A stretch of DNA of 64,000 nt from Clostridium rhizosphaerae (GCF_016765585.1 NZ_JAESWC010000002.1:434001-498000); one strand, 5' to 3'; shown: positions 35,952 to 46,892, numbered from the stretch's first letter. Made by a program: numbers and translations. The notes: generated by a model from the letters alone, not told the origin.

Positions 35952-36119
35952 AATATCTCCTTATTCTTGATTTATATTTATAATGAAACTATTGTTTACA
36001 TAAATTAAACTCTTTTCAATTTATATGTTTTATAACCACTATTATACTTAGGAAGATATATCTTACAATTCAACAAATATTACTAAAATCCTTCTTTAAT
36101 TTAAATATTAATAGACAAA

Positions 36120-36150
36120 AAAATTAGACGGATAAAATCCGTCTAATTTT
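36120..36150 (-). terminator. Terminator of PBP2 copy 2
   Basis: AAAATTAGACGGAT/ATCCGTCTAATTTT 14-bp perfect stem with a three-base loop, at the stop codon; homologous to the terminator after copy 1, so copy 1 may need its own promoter in 35952-36119. Confidence 0.85.
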
Positions 36151-39004
36151 ATTGAATAGGCTTAGAAACGACATCATTCTGCGGTGTATAACCCTGTGCA
36201 TCAAGTTCTGTTTTAAAATAAGCCTCATACATAGCCCTAGCAACTGGTGCTATAAATCCACCGTGACCACCATCGAACACAATCACTGCTACAGCGATTC
36301 TCGGCTTATCATATGGTGCAAAACCAATGTAAACACCATATGATGTCCTGTCAATTTCATCCTGAGTCTTGCTATAAGTTGCAGAACCTGTTTTACCTGC
36401 AGTTTTTATTGGGAATCCATTAAATACTCCAGCTGCTGTACCGTCTTCACCTGTAACGGCGCTCATACCTTGTTTGATTGCATCTACGGTACTTTGCTTA
36501 ATGCCAGCATTTTCAACTACTTCTGGCTTTATCTGCTGAACAACATTTCCATTTGCATCTAAGATTTTATCTACAAGGTGAAGTTTATACCTGTTTCCCC
36601 CATTTACTAGGGTTGAAACGTAATTTGCTAATTGCAGCGGAGTAAAATTGCTCATACCCTGACCGATAGCAGCATTATACATATTAAATGGCGCTTTGCT
36701 CTGGAAGTTGCCATCATATATAGTAATCATAAGCATCTCGTTAGCTACTGCCGAGATCTCGTCCTTAGAAATATTTTTGCCTTTATAAATTGGGTCTGCT
36801 GCTATTAGTTTATTCAGATAATCTGAATATGACTTTATTACATCATTGTCCTTTCCGCCATTTCGTATAAATTCTTTAATTTGGTTCTTAAAATCGGTTT
36901 TTATATCCTTTACCTTTTGAATATCACCGTCATTATCATATAAATCAATAGGCGTAAAGGACGCTATTTTATATTGACCTTTCCCGGATTTTAACTCCTC
37001 CATAGTTACAAGCAGATAATTTTCGGCATAATTATTTTTTATACTGTAAGTATTAAAAACCTGACCAAAATTTTCTCCTATTTCTATTCCGGTTGAGTAC
37101 TTTGCATTAGATTGAGGTTTTTCTCCTAAACCAAATTTCCATGCATAGTTTGCTAAGATATCATCACCCTTGGCTTCCCTGAGTTTCTGACCAACAGTCA
37201 TAAAATAAGGGTTACTTGACTTTTCCAATGCCTTTGTCAAATTTACTATTCCTGAACCTGAACCATTGTCATAAAACGTTTGTTTATAACCTTTCCCATC
37301 ATCAAATATAGAATGGTCGTTTACAGTATCTCCCGGAGTTACTACTCCAGACTCCAGTCCAGCAACTGCTGTCATTGGTTTGAAGGTAGATCCAGGAGGA
37401 ACTAAAGAGTATGTTGCATAATTGTACAGAGGTTTAGGTGCAAAATCAAATCTGTCATACCTTTTCTGTGTTTTTACACTTACAGGGAAAAGTTTTTCTA
37501 TTAAGCTGCTTGGAAGTCCTCTTGACTTTCCATACTCTGCATAATCAGGATCAAAGTATTTCTTAAAAGTATCCGTAGTCAATCCGCTTGGATTTGAAAA
37601 ATCATTAGGATTAAATCCAGGTCTTGAAGCAAGAGCCAGCACCGCTCCAGTATTTACATCTATAGCAACAGCTGCACCTCTTGTTGCATTAACTGTATTA
37701 ACGTCCTTTTGTCTTCCTCTTTTTTGTAAATCAGCCATAACCTTATCTAAAGCAGTCTCAGCTGCATACTGTACATTTTTATCTATTGTAAGCTGTATTG
37801 ATTGTCCCGGATAAGGTTCTCTTCTTCCAAGTTCTTCAATAACTCTTCCGTATCTATTGAGCTTAACAATACTTCCGCCCTTAGAACCTCTAAGCCTGTC
37901 TTCAAAGGCACCTTCTATACCTTGAACACCTATATAGTCTGTATTAACATCATAGCCTTTTTCTTCATATTTACTGTCTGAACCAACTTTTGATATATAT
38001 CCAAGTACAGCTGAGCCAAGCTGACCATAAGGATAGGTTCTCATAGGTTGCATAGATATATCTACTCCTGAAAAATCATTAAGTTTTTGATAAATAATAT
38101 CAGCTGTTTCTTTGCTAATATTACTTGCTATTACAACAGGTTTGTAGCCGGAAAAGCTCTGCATCTTTAAAGCATCTTTTACGAGAATATATCTTCTTTC
38201 AAGTTCAACCTGCTTTTCAGGAGAAAGCTTATTTTTTTCAACATTGCATTTTTCGATAAGCTGCTTTAATAAATCATCTTTTATTTGCTTTTTTGAAGTT
38301 TTAATATACTGATCAAGCAATACCTTTGTACTATCATCCACAGTTATTTTATATCTTTCCTGAAGTCTTGTTATTGTGTCCTCAGGTGATTTTCCATATT
38401 GATCTATAATACTTTGAAAAATTTCCTCTGGAGAAACTTTATAAAAGTCAACTAAATAATTAAAGGTTTGCTCTGGAGTAATTTCTAAAAGCTTATTATT
38501 TATTTCATCTTCCTGATCATCCGTAAGCTTATCTTTTGCCTTTGGAAAGAGTTTACTCTGAATACCTTCATTAAGCCCTCTATCTCTTTTAAACCTAATT
38601 TCAAGTGATTTTTTTGTATCCTCATCTGAGGCTGCAAATTGAAAGCTAAACGGATTTACCTTAAGCTGAAGATCATCCTTTTGTATAGCTTTATTATCAT
38701 CCAATATTTTAAACAAGCCGTCCATTGTATCATAAAAGCTATTAAGACTATCTTCTGTTTCTGTAAATGTAACATTATAACTCTGCTTATTTGTGGCTAG
38801 AACCTCTCCTGTATTATCCAATATTTGTCCTCTGGGAGCAAATTCTGGTACTTCAGTTATTGCCTTTGTATTTGCTTTATCTTTATATTCATCTGCTTTT
38901 ACAACTTGAAGAATTGTAAGTCTAGATATAATCGCTGTAAAGATCAATATCATAATTATTAGCAAAGAAATATATCTATTAAATATTTTTTTCTTCTTTT
39001 TCAT
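36149..39004 (-). CDS. mrdA: Penicillin-binding protein 2 (class B), copy 2
   Basis: Close paralogue of the downstream gene, 951 residues, with all catalytic motifs kept: PPGSTFKPMTAV, KSSNPYFMTVG and AGKTGSATYS. It carries the same insert of 15-residue repeats (TPEQTFNYLVDFYKV, SPEEIFQSIIDQYGK, SPEDTITRLQERYKI). It directly follows mreD (20-base gap), so this is the copy in the ancestral mreBCD-mrdA operon position. Confidence 0.93.
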   Translation of the reverse strand: MKKKKKIFNRYISLLIIMILIFTAIISRLTILQVVKADEYKDKANTKAITEVPEFAPRGQILDNTGEVLATNKQSYNVTFTETEDSLNSFYDTMDGLFKILDDNKAIQKDDLQLKVNPFSFQFAASDEDTKKSLEIRFKRDRGLNEGIQSKLFPKAKDKLTDDQEDEINNKLLEITPEQTFNYLVDFYKVSPEEIFQSIIDQYGKSPEDTITRLQERYKITVDDSTKVLLDQYIKTSKKQIKDDLLKQLIEKCNVEKNKLSPEKQVELERRYILVKDALKMQSFSGYKPVVIASNISKETADIIYQKLNDFSGVDISMQPMRTYPYGQLGSAVLGYISKVGSDSKYEEKGYDVNTDYIGVQGIEGAFEDRLRGSKGGSIVKLNRYGRVIEELGRREPYPGQSIQLTIDKNVQYAAETALDKVMADLQKRGRQKDVNTVNATRGAAVAIDVNTGAVLALASRPGFNPNDFSNPSGLTTDTFKKYFDPDYAEYGKSRGLPSSLIEKLFPVSVKTQKRYDRFDFAPKPLYNYATYSLVPPGSTFKPMTAVAGLESGVVTPGDTVNDHSIFDDGKGYKQTFYDNGSGSGIVNLTKALEKSSNPYFMTVGQKLREAKGDDILANYAWKFGLGEKPQSNAKYSTGIEIGENFGQVFNTYSIKNNYAENYLLVTMEELKSGKGQYKIASFTPIDLYDNDGDIQKVKDIKTDFKNQIKEFIRNGGKDNDVIKSYSDYLNKLIAADPIYKGKNISKDEISAVANEMLMITIYDGNFQSKAPFNMYNAAIGQGMSNFTPLQLANYVSTLVNGGNRYKLHLVDKILDANGNVVQQIKPEVVENAGIKQSTVDAIKQGMSAVTGEDGTAAGVFNGFPIKTAGKTGSATYSKTQDEIDRTSYGVYIGFAPYDKPRIAVAVIVFDGGHGGFIAPVARAMYEAYFKTELDAQGYTPQNDVVSKPIQ

Positions 39005-39024
39005 ACTTTCCCCTCACTTGATTA

Positions 39025-39525
39025 TTATTTATCATAAAAGCTCCACTTTCTTTGCATAAATTCCTTCTGACAAAGCTTATATATTGGCCTATAAGCAAAT
39101 ACAGAAATAAACATTGAATAAATGCTATTATACAGAATATGACTAAAAGGCGCATATACTTTTAGTAGATAAAGCAGCGAAAATACAAGCACTCCCTTAA
39201 CAAAACATAAAACAAAGGAAGACACCACTGGTATTAAACCTTTTTCTTTAAAAATTCCAATGCCTATAAAACCTGCTGCTGTACATATAAGAATATTGGT
39301 AAATGCATTTATTCCAAATCCATTAAAAAAATATATATCCTGAAGAAGGCCTGAAAATGCTCCCAGCCAGATACCTTCCCACATTCCGTTAATAACAGAA
39401 TACAAAATAACAAACACTAATAAAAGACTCGGATAATATCCTCTTAGTGCAAAAAAAGGAACAAGTGTGTTATCAACAACTAGCAGAAACACACATAATA
39501 AAAATAAAGTAAAAATTTTTTTCAT
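39025..39525 (-). CDS. mreD: Rod shape-determining protein MreD
   Basis: Small polytopic membrane protein of the elongasome; five to six hydrophobic segments and the family-like FFALRGYYPSLLLVFVILYS and GLLQDIYFFNGFGINAF. Start set at ATG 39525, preceded by AAGGTGAG; the GTG three codons earlier overlaps that site. 166 residues, directly after mreC. Confidence 0.9.
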   Translation of the reverse strand: MKKIFTLFLLCVFLLVVDNTLVPFFALRGYYPSLLLVFVILYSVINGMWEGIWLGAFSGLLQDIYFFNGFGINAFTNILICTAAGFIGIGIFKEKGLIPVVSSFVLCFVKGVLVFSLLYLLKVYAPFSHILYNSIYSMFISVFAYRPIYKLCQKEFMQRKWSFYDK

Positions 39526-39535
39526 ATTTCTCACC

Positions 39536-40381
39536 TTAATATTTTATATCTCTTATATCTTTTGGTATTATAACTAACACTTCTTCTAATTTATTAAAGT
39601 CCACATAAGGTTCAATGACAGCATTTTTCATAATCTTACCCTTATCCTCTTCTACATCTACTACCTGTCCAATCCTTATGCCCTTAGGATAAAGATTCCC
39701 GTAACCTGATGTTAATATAACATCGCCTTTTTTTATAGCAGAATCTTCCGGCAAATTATAAAGCTTAGCTAAAAGCTTGCTGTCAGCATCCTTATATCCT
39801 TTTAAAATTCCACTTGTTTCATTTGTACTTTCTACCATAGCACTAACTGCAATATTTTCATTTGATATGGATTGTACAACAGACCAATTGCTTGCAGTAG
39901 AAGTTACTTGACCAACTAGACCTCTTGCCGTAACAACTACCATTCCTTTTTTAATATTATCTTTAGTCCCCTTATCTATTATATACCCATCCAAATAATT
40001 TCCGCCACTTTTGCCTATGATATCGCATCCCACATAATTATATTCAGAATGCTGATTTTTAAAATTAAGTGCTTCTCTCAGTTCAGTATTTTCTTTAGCT
40101 AAAGAATCACTTTCTAATGCTTTCTGTTCTAACTCGCTATTTTTAGCTCTGAGCTCTTCATTTTCTTTTTTAACCTTGGAAAAATTAAATATGAAACTCA
40201 AATTTTCTTTAATTACATTTCCTGCCTTATAACTGAATCCCTGAACCGCATTTAAGGTAGCCCCTGCACCATTTTCAATAATAGATGCTTTTTCTCTCTT
40301 GACGCTTATGCCAATTAATATTAAAAAGCTAACTGACAGCACAATAATAGTTACTGCCAGTTTGTTCTTTAAAAATGCCAT
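39536..40381 (-). CDS. mreC: Rod shape-determining protein MreC
   Basis: Extracytoplasmic scaffold linking MreB with PBP2. An N-terminal membrane helix (residues about 9-26), a coiled coil (FSKVKKENEELRAKNSELEQ, about 65-100), then the MreC beta domain with CDIIGKSGGNYLDGYIIDKG and DVILTSGYGNLYPKGIRIGQ. 281 residues; three bases after mreB. Confidence 0.95.
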   Translation of the reverse strand: MAFLKNKLAVTIIVLSVSFLILIGISVKREKASIIENGAGATLNAVQGFSYKAGNVIKENLSFIFNFSKVKKENEELRAKNSELEQKALESDSLAKENTELREALNFKNQHSEYNYVGCDIIGKSGGNYLDGYIIDKGTKDNIKKGMVVVTARGLVGQVTSTASNWSVVQSISNENIAVSAMVESTNETSGILKGYKDADSKLLAKLYNLPEDSAIKKGDVILTSGYGNLYPKGIRIGQVVDVEEDKGKIMKNAVIEPYVDFNKLEEVLVIIPKDIRDIKY

Positions 40382-40384
40382 ATG

Positions 40385-41407
<1,023 letters not shown>

Positions 41408-41419
41408 TCAACTTACGTG

Positions 41420-42106
41420 TTATATAATACCTTTTTCTTTCAAGCTTACATAATTTCCATTTCCAATTATAATGTGATCCAAAAGTTCAATCCCAAGTAA
41501 CTTGCCGCTTTCTTTTATTCTCTGCGTGAGGCTTATATCTTCACTGCTTGGTGAAGGGTCTCCCGAAGGATGATTGTGGCTTATTATAATGGAAGCACTG
41601 CTTTTTTTTATAGCTTCACAAAAGACTTCTCTAGGATGTACTATAGAAGAATTTAAACTTCCAACTGAAACACTTTTTACGGTTATCACAATATTTTTAG
41701 TATTTAACATAATAACCTTTAAATGTTCCTGCTTTAAATACCTCATATCTTCCATTAGTAATTCAGCAGCATCTTTAGGCTGAGTTATTTTATACTCTTC
41801 TCCTGACCTAAATGTCCTAAATCTTTTTGATATTTCAGCTAGTGACATAAGCTGTGCTGCTTTAGCAGCACCTATACCTTTTAAGCTTAAAAACTCATGA
41901 GCATCAGAAGCTAAAAGACCATTTAGCCCTCCAGTTTCTTTAAGCACTCTATTACTTAAATTAAGTATATCTTCACTAGAACTGCCTGTTCTTAATATTA
42001 TAGCAATAAGCTCCCCATTTGACAGAGTTTCAGCTCCATACTTTAACAGCTTCTCTCTTGGTCTTTCGTTTTCTGGTAAATCCATAACTCTAAGTGTTCT
42101 TTCCAT
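41420..42106 (-). CDS. radC: RadC-type JAB-domain protein
   Basis: Function unsettled despite the name. N-terminal helix-hairpin-helix region (LSLKGIGAAKAAQLMSLAEI) and a C-terminal JAB/MPN metalloprotease-like domain with ISHNHPSGDPSPSSEDISLT. 228 residues. Upstream of mreB and just after maf, the usual maf-radC-mreB order. Confidence 0.95.
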   Translation of the reverse strand: MERTLRVMDLPENERPREKLLKYGAETLSNGELIAIILRTGSSSEDILNLSNRVLKETGGLNGLLASDAHEFLSLKGIGAAKAAQLMSLAEISKRFRTFRSGEEYKITQPKDAAELLMEDMRYLKQEHLKVIMLNTKNIVITVKSVSVGSLNSSIVHPREVFCEAIKKSSASIIISHNHPSGDPSPSSEDISLTQRIKESGKLLGIELLDHIIIGNGNYVSLKEKGII

Positions 42107-42118
42107 AACTTTGCTCCT

Positions 42119-42694
42119 TTATAGATTTACCCCCATCTCCCTAAGCATATTGTAAAGCCTATTTAAAGGAAGCCCTACAACATTATAATAACAACCAATT
42201 ATTTTTTCAACAAAAATACCACCATATCCTTGAATTCCATAAGCTCCAGCCTTATCCATAGGCTCATTGGTTTCTATATACTTATCAATTTCACTTGAGG
42301 ATATCTTGGAAAAGTATACATCTGTGCACACAAAGTCTGCTTTTATTTCATTTGTAGCTGTATTTTTAACAGCAATGCCTGAATAAACCTTATGGGAATT
42401 TCCGCTTAAGGTTTGAAGCATTTTATATGCATCCTTTTTATCTTTTGGTTTTCCTAATATCTTACCATTATGATAAACTATTGTATCACAACCCACAATA
42501 ATGCACTGATCACCTATATTTTTAGATACAGTATTTACTTTTCCTAATGCTAGTTCTTTTACGTATTCCTCACAGTCTCCTTGAAAAATTACCGACTCTT
42601 CATCAAAATTACTCACAATAATTTCAAAATTATTTATAATTCTGCTCAAAAGTTCTTGTCTTCTTTCTGAAGCTGAAGCCAAAATAAACTTCAT
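42119..42694 (-). CDS. maf: Maf family nucleotide pyrophosphatase
   Basis: House-cleaning dTTP/UTP pyrophosphatase linked to septum formation. Starts [19 protein letters not shown] with the SxSxxR motif; later [17 protein letters not shown] and [16 protein letters not shown]. 191 residues. The ribosome binding site is weak (GGATG). Confidence 0.94.
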   Translation of the reverse strand: MKFILASASERRQELLSRIINNFEIIVSNFDEESVIFQGDCEEYVKELALGKVNTVSKNIGDQCIIVGCDTIVYHNGKILGKPKDKKDAYKMLQTLSGNSHKVYSGIAVKNTATNEIKADFVCTDVYFSKISSSEIDKYIETNEPMDKAGAYGIQGYGGIFVEKIIGCYYNVVGLPLNRLYNMLREMGVNL

Positions 42695-42712
42695 TGTACC
42701 ACATCCTATATT

Positions 42713-42973
42713 TTAGAATTTCCTATATAGTATTATTGCCACAATTATGCCAATTATAGACATCAAATTAATATTAAAGTTTATTGCAAAAGAAAGGCTA
42801 ATTACTTTCAAGTCTAATACTAAGGGCTTATTCATACCTATAAAGTAAACATTCTTCAGGAATGAAAGCACTTTTATATTTGAACCTAACAAGTCTCCAA
42901 TTAAGCTTCCGCAAATAGAACCTAAAAGCACAATAAAAATAAAAAAAGCTGAACTTTTATTTGAACCTTTCAA
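42713..42973 (-). CDS. DUF4321 family small membrane protein
   Basis: 86 residues with two hydrophobic helices, at residues about 9-30 (FFIFIVLLGSICGSLIGDLL) and about 66-84. It sits immediately upstream of maf on the same strand, as DUF4321 proteins do in clostridia. Start codon is TTG (42973) behind GGTGGGG. Function unknown. Confidence 0.7.
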   Translation of the reverse strand: MKGSNKSSAFFIFIVLLGSICGSLIGDLLGSNIKVLSFLKNVYFIGMNKPLVLDLKVISLSFAINFNINLMSIIGIIVAIILYRKF

Positions 42974-43110
42974 TGATTATCCCCACCTTGATTATACATC
43001 GTTTATAGTTTAACATTTAATATATGCATAAACAAGTGCTTAGTAAATTATTTAAGAATTATTTAGAAATTTGGCTTTTCATGACATTTTATTTAATAAA
43101 ATGCCAATAA

Positions 43111-43132
43111 AGGCACCTTTTGAAAGGTGCCT
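43111..43132 (-). terminator. Terminator of the SPOR-like gene
   Basis: AGGCACCTT/AAGGTGCCT stem with a four-base loop, seven bases after the stop codon; moderately T-rich tail. Confidence 0.7.
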
Positions 43133-43138
43133 AAATCT

Positions 43139-43849
43139 TTACTTATTATTAATCTTTTTTAATACATTATATATATATATATAGCATTCTGGAACTTTAT
43201 CTTTTGAAATCTCCTTAGGCAGTCCATTAACATGCTCTTTTAATTCATTTAATACATTTATGTTTTTGCTGTTTTTATCAACCTCTTTAACCTCAGTTGA
43301 GCACCATTTTTTCAAATCCTCTGTTGGTATTGATTTAATATTATTATCGCTAAGCTTTGATAAAATTGTAAGCTCAGCATCTATAACAGCAGAGATTTCT
43401 TCTTCGCACGGACTTGATGCCGTATTTATTTCAAAAGTCATCTTGGAATTAGCTATTCCCTTATCGGTTAAAGTTTTTATAGCTTTTATACCTTCAGCCT
43501 CATTATATATTCCTAAAAATATTCTGGTACCCTTTTGGTCTTCACTAATAGTAAAAGGATTTCCATAGGGTACTAACTTATTTTTCCCCGGTTCTATATA
43601 TTCCTGCTTTTGAAATAAGCCATGTTGTACAGCAATATACTTAGCGATTGATTTTTCTGAGGTTTTAGCAACCTCCAAAGCACTTTTGCTAGGTTTAGGT
43701 ATCAGTTCACTCATAGCAGCATTTTTAAACATCAGATTAAAAATTGCAGTTCCAATAATAAATGCAAATATAAGAGTAGCTGCCATTATAAAAACAAAAG
43801 TAAAATTCCCATTCCTTTTTCGTTTCATATCATATCTTGTGTATTTCAT
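43139..43849 (-). CDS. Membrane-anchored protein with SPOR-like domain
   Basis: Basic N-terminus, one membrane helix (residues about 17-38), then an extracytoplasmic region. Residues about 70-140 (AKYIAVQHGLFQKQEYIEPG ... GTRIFLGIYNEAEGIKAIKT) have the spacing of SPOR domains, which bind denuded glycan at division septa. The rest is acidic and unrecognised. 236 residues. AGGAGG before the ATG. Placement near min/mre genes fits a wall role. Confidence 0.6.
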   Translation of the reverse strand: MKYTRYDMKRKRNGNFTFVFIMAATLIFAFIIGTAIFNLMFKNAAMSELIPKPSKSALEVAKTSEKSIAKYIAVQHGLFQKQEYIEPGKNKLVPYGNPFTISEDQKGTRIFLGIYNEAEGIKAIKTLTDKGIANSKMTFEINTASSPCEEEISAVIDAELTILSKLSDNNIKSIPTEDLKKWCSTEVKEVDKNSKNINVLNELKEHVNGLPKEISKDKVPECYIYIYNVLKKINNK

Positions 43850-43950
43850 TTTATACCTCCTGGTTATAAAGAATTATATCTTGAATTTTTATGTACAAGC
43901 ATATTCTTTATATTATTATTAAATGAAATACAAATTTATGATAAAAAAAA

Positions 43951-43969
43951 CTCGGCAAAACCTGCCGAG
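43951..43969 (-). terminator. Terminator of the NlpC/P60 gene
   Basis: CTCGGCA/TGCCGAG stem, five-base loop, eight T residues on the minus strand. Confidence 0.9.
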
Positions 43970-43978
43970 AACAACCAT

Positions 43979-44620
43979 TTATTTTAATACTCTTTTTGCA
44001 CCAGCATAATGTGATGCATAATACCCTTCTGACAAACTACTTACAATTACTCCTGTTCTGGAGTTTGCCGCATGAATAAAGTCTCCATTTCCAATATAAA
44101 TACCAACATGAGAAATTGAACCATAAGTATTAAAAAATACTAAGTCTCCTTGAGAAAGATTACCTTTACCCACTGCCTGACCACGACCGAATTGACTTCC
44201 AGTATAGTGATCAAGACTAACGCCAAAAGATCTGTAGACGTATGAAGTAAATCCAGAACAATCAAACGCATTTGGACCTGAAGCTCCCCATATGTATGGT
44301 CTTCCTAAAAACTTATACGCATAGGAAACTACACTACCGCTGCCTGCTGGAGCTGTGGGACCTGCTTGATTTAATCCGCTTCCCCCTCTGTTTAAGGTTG
44401 TTTTCTTTGCAGTGTTGGTCTTTTGGTTATCTTTTGGTACACTTCTCTCTGGAACCTTTATAACCTTGTCCGAGTTTAAATCAACAGAACGGACAACCAC
44501 ACTTGGTTGATCTTTAATAGCTGCATCTGCCTTAACCTCATAAGAATTAACTTTAGCAGTAATGCCAAGAGCCACTAGAGTAACAACAAAAATGAATGGC
44601 TTTGATTTAGAGAATTTCAT
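43979..44620 (-). CDS. NlpC/P60 family cell-wall endopeptidase
   Basis: Secreted peptidoglycan hydrolase cutting D-Glu-diaminopimelate bonds. Signal sequence (residues 1-27), a low-complexity linker, and a C-terminal C40 domain with the catalytic Cys in NAFDCSGFTSYVYRSFG, His in SHVGIYIGNGDFIHA. No SH3 repeats, so substrate targeting is unclear. 213 residues. It is controlled by an upstream c-di-AMP riboswitch, the classic pairing for wall hydrolases. Confidence 0.94.
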   Translation of the reverse strand: MKFSKSKPFIFVVTLVALGITAKVNSYEVKADAAIKDQPSVVVRSVDLNSDKVIKVPERSVPKDNQKTNTAKKTTLNRGGSGLNQAGPTAPAGSGSVVSYAYKFLGRPYIWGASGPNAFDCSGFTSYVYRSFGVSLDHYTGSQFGRGQAVGKGNLSQGDLVFFNTYGSISHVGIYIGNGDFIHAANSRTGVIVSSLSEGYYASHYAGAKRVLK

Positions 44621-44639
44621 TTGTTCATCCCCCCTTCTT

Positions 44640-44725
44640 GCCTCCGGAGTTAGCTGACGGGTGCGGGTGAAGGTTCCCTACTGATAAATCAGATTAACCC
44701 CAACATTTTGGTTCCTCCGTACCTA
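44640..44725 (-). ncRNA. c-di-AMP riboswitch (ydaO/yuaA)
   Basis: The leader shows the conserved ydaO blocks in order: ACGGAGGAACCA, TTGGGGTTAATCTG, AGTAGGGAACCTTC, ACCCGTCAGCTAACTCCGG, closed by CGGAG/CTCCG. It ends about 20 bases before the start codon of the NlpC/P60 gene. In this class c-di-AMP binding normally shuts off expression. Confidence 0.92.
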
Positions 44726-44835
44726 TAAAAGGATTCAGCATAAGTTCATTATAGTTTATCATCAGTTTAGCTGTCAATGGTATTTAATGATATTTTAATA
44801 AATATATCCATATTTTGGTATGATATTTGAATTTC

Positions 44836-45357
44836 TTAATCAGCCTTTGGGCAGTTTTTTAAAACAATCATATCAAGATCTTCATTGTTAATATTAAAAT
44901 ATCCCTTAGAAATTCTAGTAATCAAAAATTTATTCTTATTCCAAAACTTAAGAATTCTTAAATCTTTTTCACAAACTCCTGTATAAAAGTCATATATGCC
45001 TAGTTCATTCATAAAATAATCTTTAACATTTTTAATAATATTACTGCCTATTCCAAGTTCTCTATATTGATTATCTAATAAAAAGTACCAAAACCATACT
45101 TCATTTATTATTTTAAATTCAATTCTGCCTTTTAAGACACCGATAAGTTTTTCTTTTTTTGTTATCTTTAAAAAAAACTCACCCTCACTTACATAATACT
45201 CCAAAAACCTTTCGTAAATTTCTTTAAGTCCTAAAGGTTTTTCATTTCCTGCATTGCTGCTATTTTGCTCGTTAATCCATTTTTGTATAAAAACAATATC
45301 ATCTCTTTCAATACTTGAAATACTAACATCATTTAAATCTATATTTATATCAAACAT
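44836..45357 (-). CDS. GNAT family N-acetyltransferase
   Basis: Acetyl-CoA transferase of unknown substrate. Start set at MFDINIDLNDVSISSIERDD with AGAGGTGG just upstream. The acetyl-CoA binding loop appears as NQYRELGIGSNIIKNVKDYF (about residues 108-127), and C-terminal strands follow. 173 residues. Monocistronic between the riboswitch and pepA. Confidence 0.75.
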   Translation of the reverse strand: MFDINIDLNDVSISSIERDDIVFIQKWINEQNSSNAGNEKPLGLKEIYERFLEYYVSEGEFFLKITKKEKLIGVLKGRIEFKIINEVWFWYFLLDNQYRELGIGSNIIKNVKDYFMNELGIYDFYTGVCEKDLRILKFWNKNKFLITRISKGYFNINNEDLDMIVLKNCPKAD

Positions 45358-45496
45358 AAATCCACCTCTTGAGATAAATAATTCTACATTAATCGTGTAA
45401 AATCCTTTTAAAAGAATCTTTTTTCTAAACAAATAATATAATTTTTAAGTAAACATTTAAACAGAATTATGTTATTATTTATTGGGGGGTGTATCT

Positions 45497-46891
45497 ATGA
45501 TAGGTGTAAACGATACCAAAATGTATTCTAATCTTTTAATTTTTAAATTCAATAACTTTGAATTAGAATATCCAGCTGAACTTTCAGAAATACTTTCTTT
45601 TTCAGAAAATATCGGAGAGTATAAAGAGCTTGAAATCTTAAATACCTTAGGTAGGTCTGAATATAGAAAGATATTTGTTCTAGGCCTTGGTTCTACAGAA
45701 GAATTCAACTCCATAAGATTATTAAAGGCTTTAGGAAGTTCAATAAAATCATTAAAAAACACTATTAAAGAGCTTGATATTTATGATAACTTGCATGAAG
45801 ATTTAGGCTATATAATAGGCCAAGCATTAGAAATGTCTTTGTATAAATTTAAAGGCATAAAACAAAATGAAGATAAAGTCTTGCTTCAGAACATAAATAT
45901 TATTTCTTCATATAAAGATAGCATCAATAATGGTTTAATAGTAGGAAATGCTGTAAATTATGTTCGTCAAATTGTAAACTTACCTTCAAATTATGTTACT
46001 CCTAAATTTATGGCACAACAGGCTGAAGCTATAGCTAAAGATGAAAACTTAGATATAGCTGTTATAGATAAGTACAAGCTTGAACAAATGGGAATGAATT
46101 CTATTCTATATGTAGGTAAAGGAAGCCTGCATAGTCCAAGACTTATAGTTATGCAGTATTTTGGAGATCCTTCAAGTAAAAATATTACCGCTCTTATTGG
46201 AAAAGGAGTGACCTTTGACAGTGGGGGTATAACCTTAAAGCCAGGAAAAGGTATGGAACGCATGGTTTCAGATATGGCTGGTGCTGCTTCTGTCCTTGGT
46301 GTAATGAAAATACTAAACCACCTTAAACCCAAGAAAAACGTTCTTGCGCTTATTCCAGTAGTTGAAAATATGCCTTCAGGCAGCTCTTATAAGCCAGGAG
46401 ATGTAATAACTACTTACAGTGGAAAAACCGTGCAGGTAATTTCAACAGATGCTGAGGGAAGATTAATTCTTTGTGACGCTATTACCTACGCAAAAGAATT
46501 AGGTGCTACCAATATTATAGATATAGCTACACTGACTGGTTCTTGTGCCCAGTTTCTCGGCGGAATTAATGCTGGTCTTTTAAGTAATTCAGATGAATTG
46601 TCAAAAGAAATTATTAACTGTGGAACAGAGACAGGAGAAAACTTTTGGAGACTTCCACATAATTCAGAATACTTAGAGCAGCTAAAAACTGACAGTGCTG
46701 ATTTGAAAAATACAGGAACATCCTGTGGAGCTATTGTTGCTGGTTTATTTCTTCAAAGCTTTGCTGAGGATGTAAATTTTGCTCATCTGGATATTGCCGG
46801 CTGTGCGGGCTCCTCTTCTGGTTCAGATATATTTGAGTCAGGAGCCACAGGAATGCCTACTAGAACTTTAATTCAATTGTTAATGAAATAA
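45497..46891 (+). CDS. pepA: Leucyl aminopeptidase, family M17 (PepA)
   Basis: Di-zinc aminopeptidase removing N-terminal residues from peptides. Metal-binding motifs GKGVTFDSGGITLKPGKGME, VISTDAEGRLILCDAITYA (NTDAEGRL signature with S for N) and ATLTGSCAQFLG. Start set at ATG 45497 with GGGGGGTG just before it; the frame can be extended to a TTG inside that site. 464 residues. Confidence 0.94.
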   Translation: MIGVNDTKMYSNLLIFKFNNFELEYPAELSEILSFSENIGEYKELEILNTLGRSEYRKIFVLGLGSTEEFNSIRLLKALGSSIKSLKNTIKELDIYDNLHEDLGYIIGQALEMSLYKFKGIKQNEDKVLLQNINIISSYKDSINNGLIVGNAVNYVRQIVNLPSNYVTPKFMAQQAEAIAKDENLDIAVIDKYKLEQMGMNSILYVGKGSLHSPRLIVMQYFGDPSSKNITALIGKGVTFDSGGITLKPGKGMERMVSDMAGAASVLGVMKILNHLKPKKNVLALIPVVENMPSGSSYKPGDVITTYSGKTVQVISTDAEGRLILCDAITYAKELGATNIIDIATLTGSCAQFLGGINAGLLSNSDELSKEIINCGTETGENFWRLPHNSEYLEQLKTDSADLKNTGTSCGAIVAGLFLQSFAEDVNFAHLDIAGCAGSSSGSDIFESGATGMPTRTLIQLLMK

Positions 46892-46892
46892 G

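Larger units (their letters stand above)
32966..39004 (-). repeat. Tandem duplication of the PBP2 gene with its 3' region
   Basis: Two homologous units, about 32966-35951 and 36063-39004. Similarity covers the coding regions and continues past both stops: each gene ends in the same GTCTAATTTTATTGA terminator, followed on the minus strand by related A/T-rich sequence ending in the shared CAACAAATATT (plus strand) element near 32968 and 36070. The copies have diverged, most in the middle of the transpeptidase domain, so the duplication is not recent. Confidence 0.9.

Noticed and set aside
32966-39004. Assembly artefact producing two PBP2 genes
   Set aside because: The two copies differ at many positions and in length, including a distinct middle region, which an artefact would not create.
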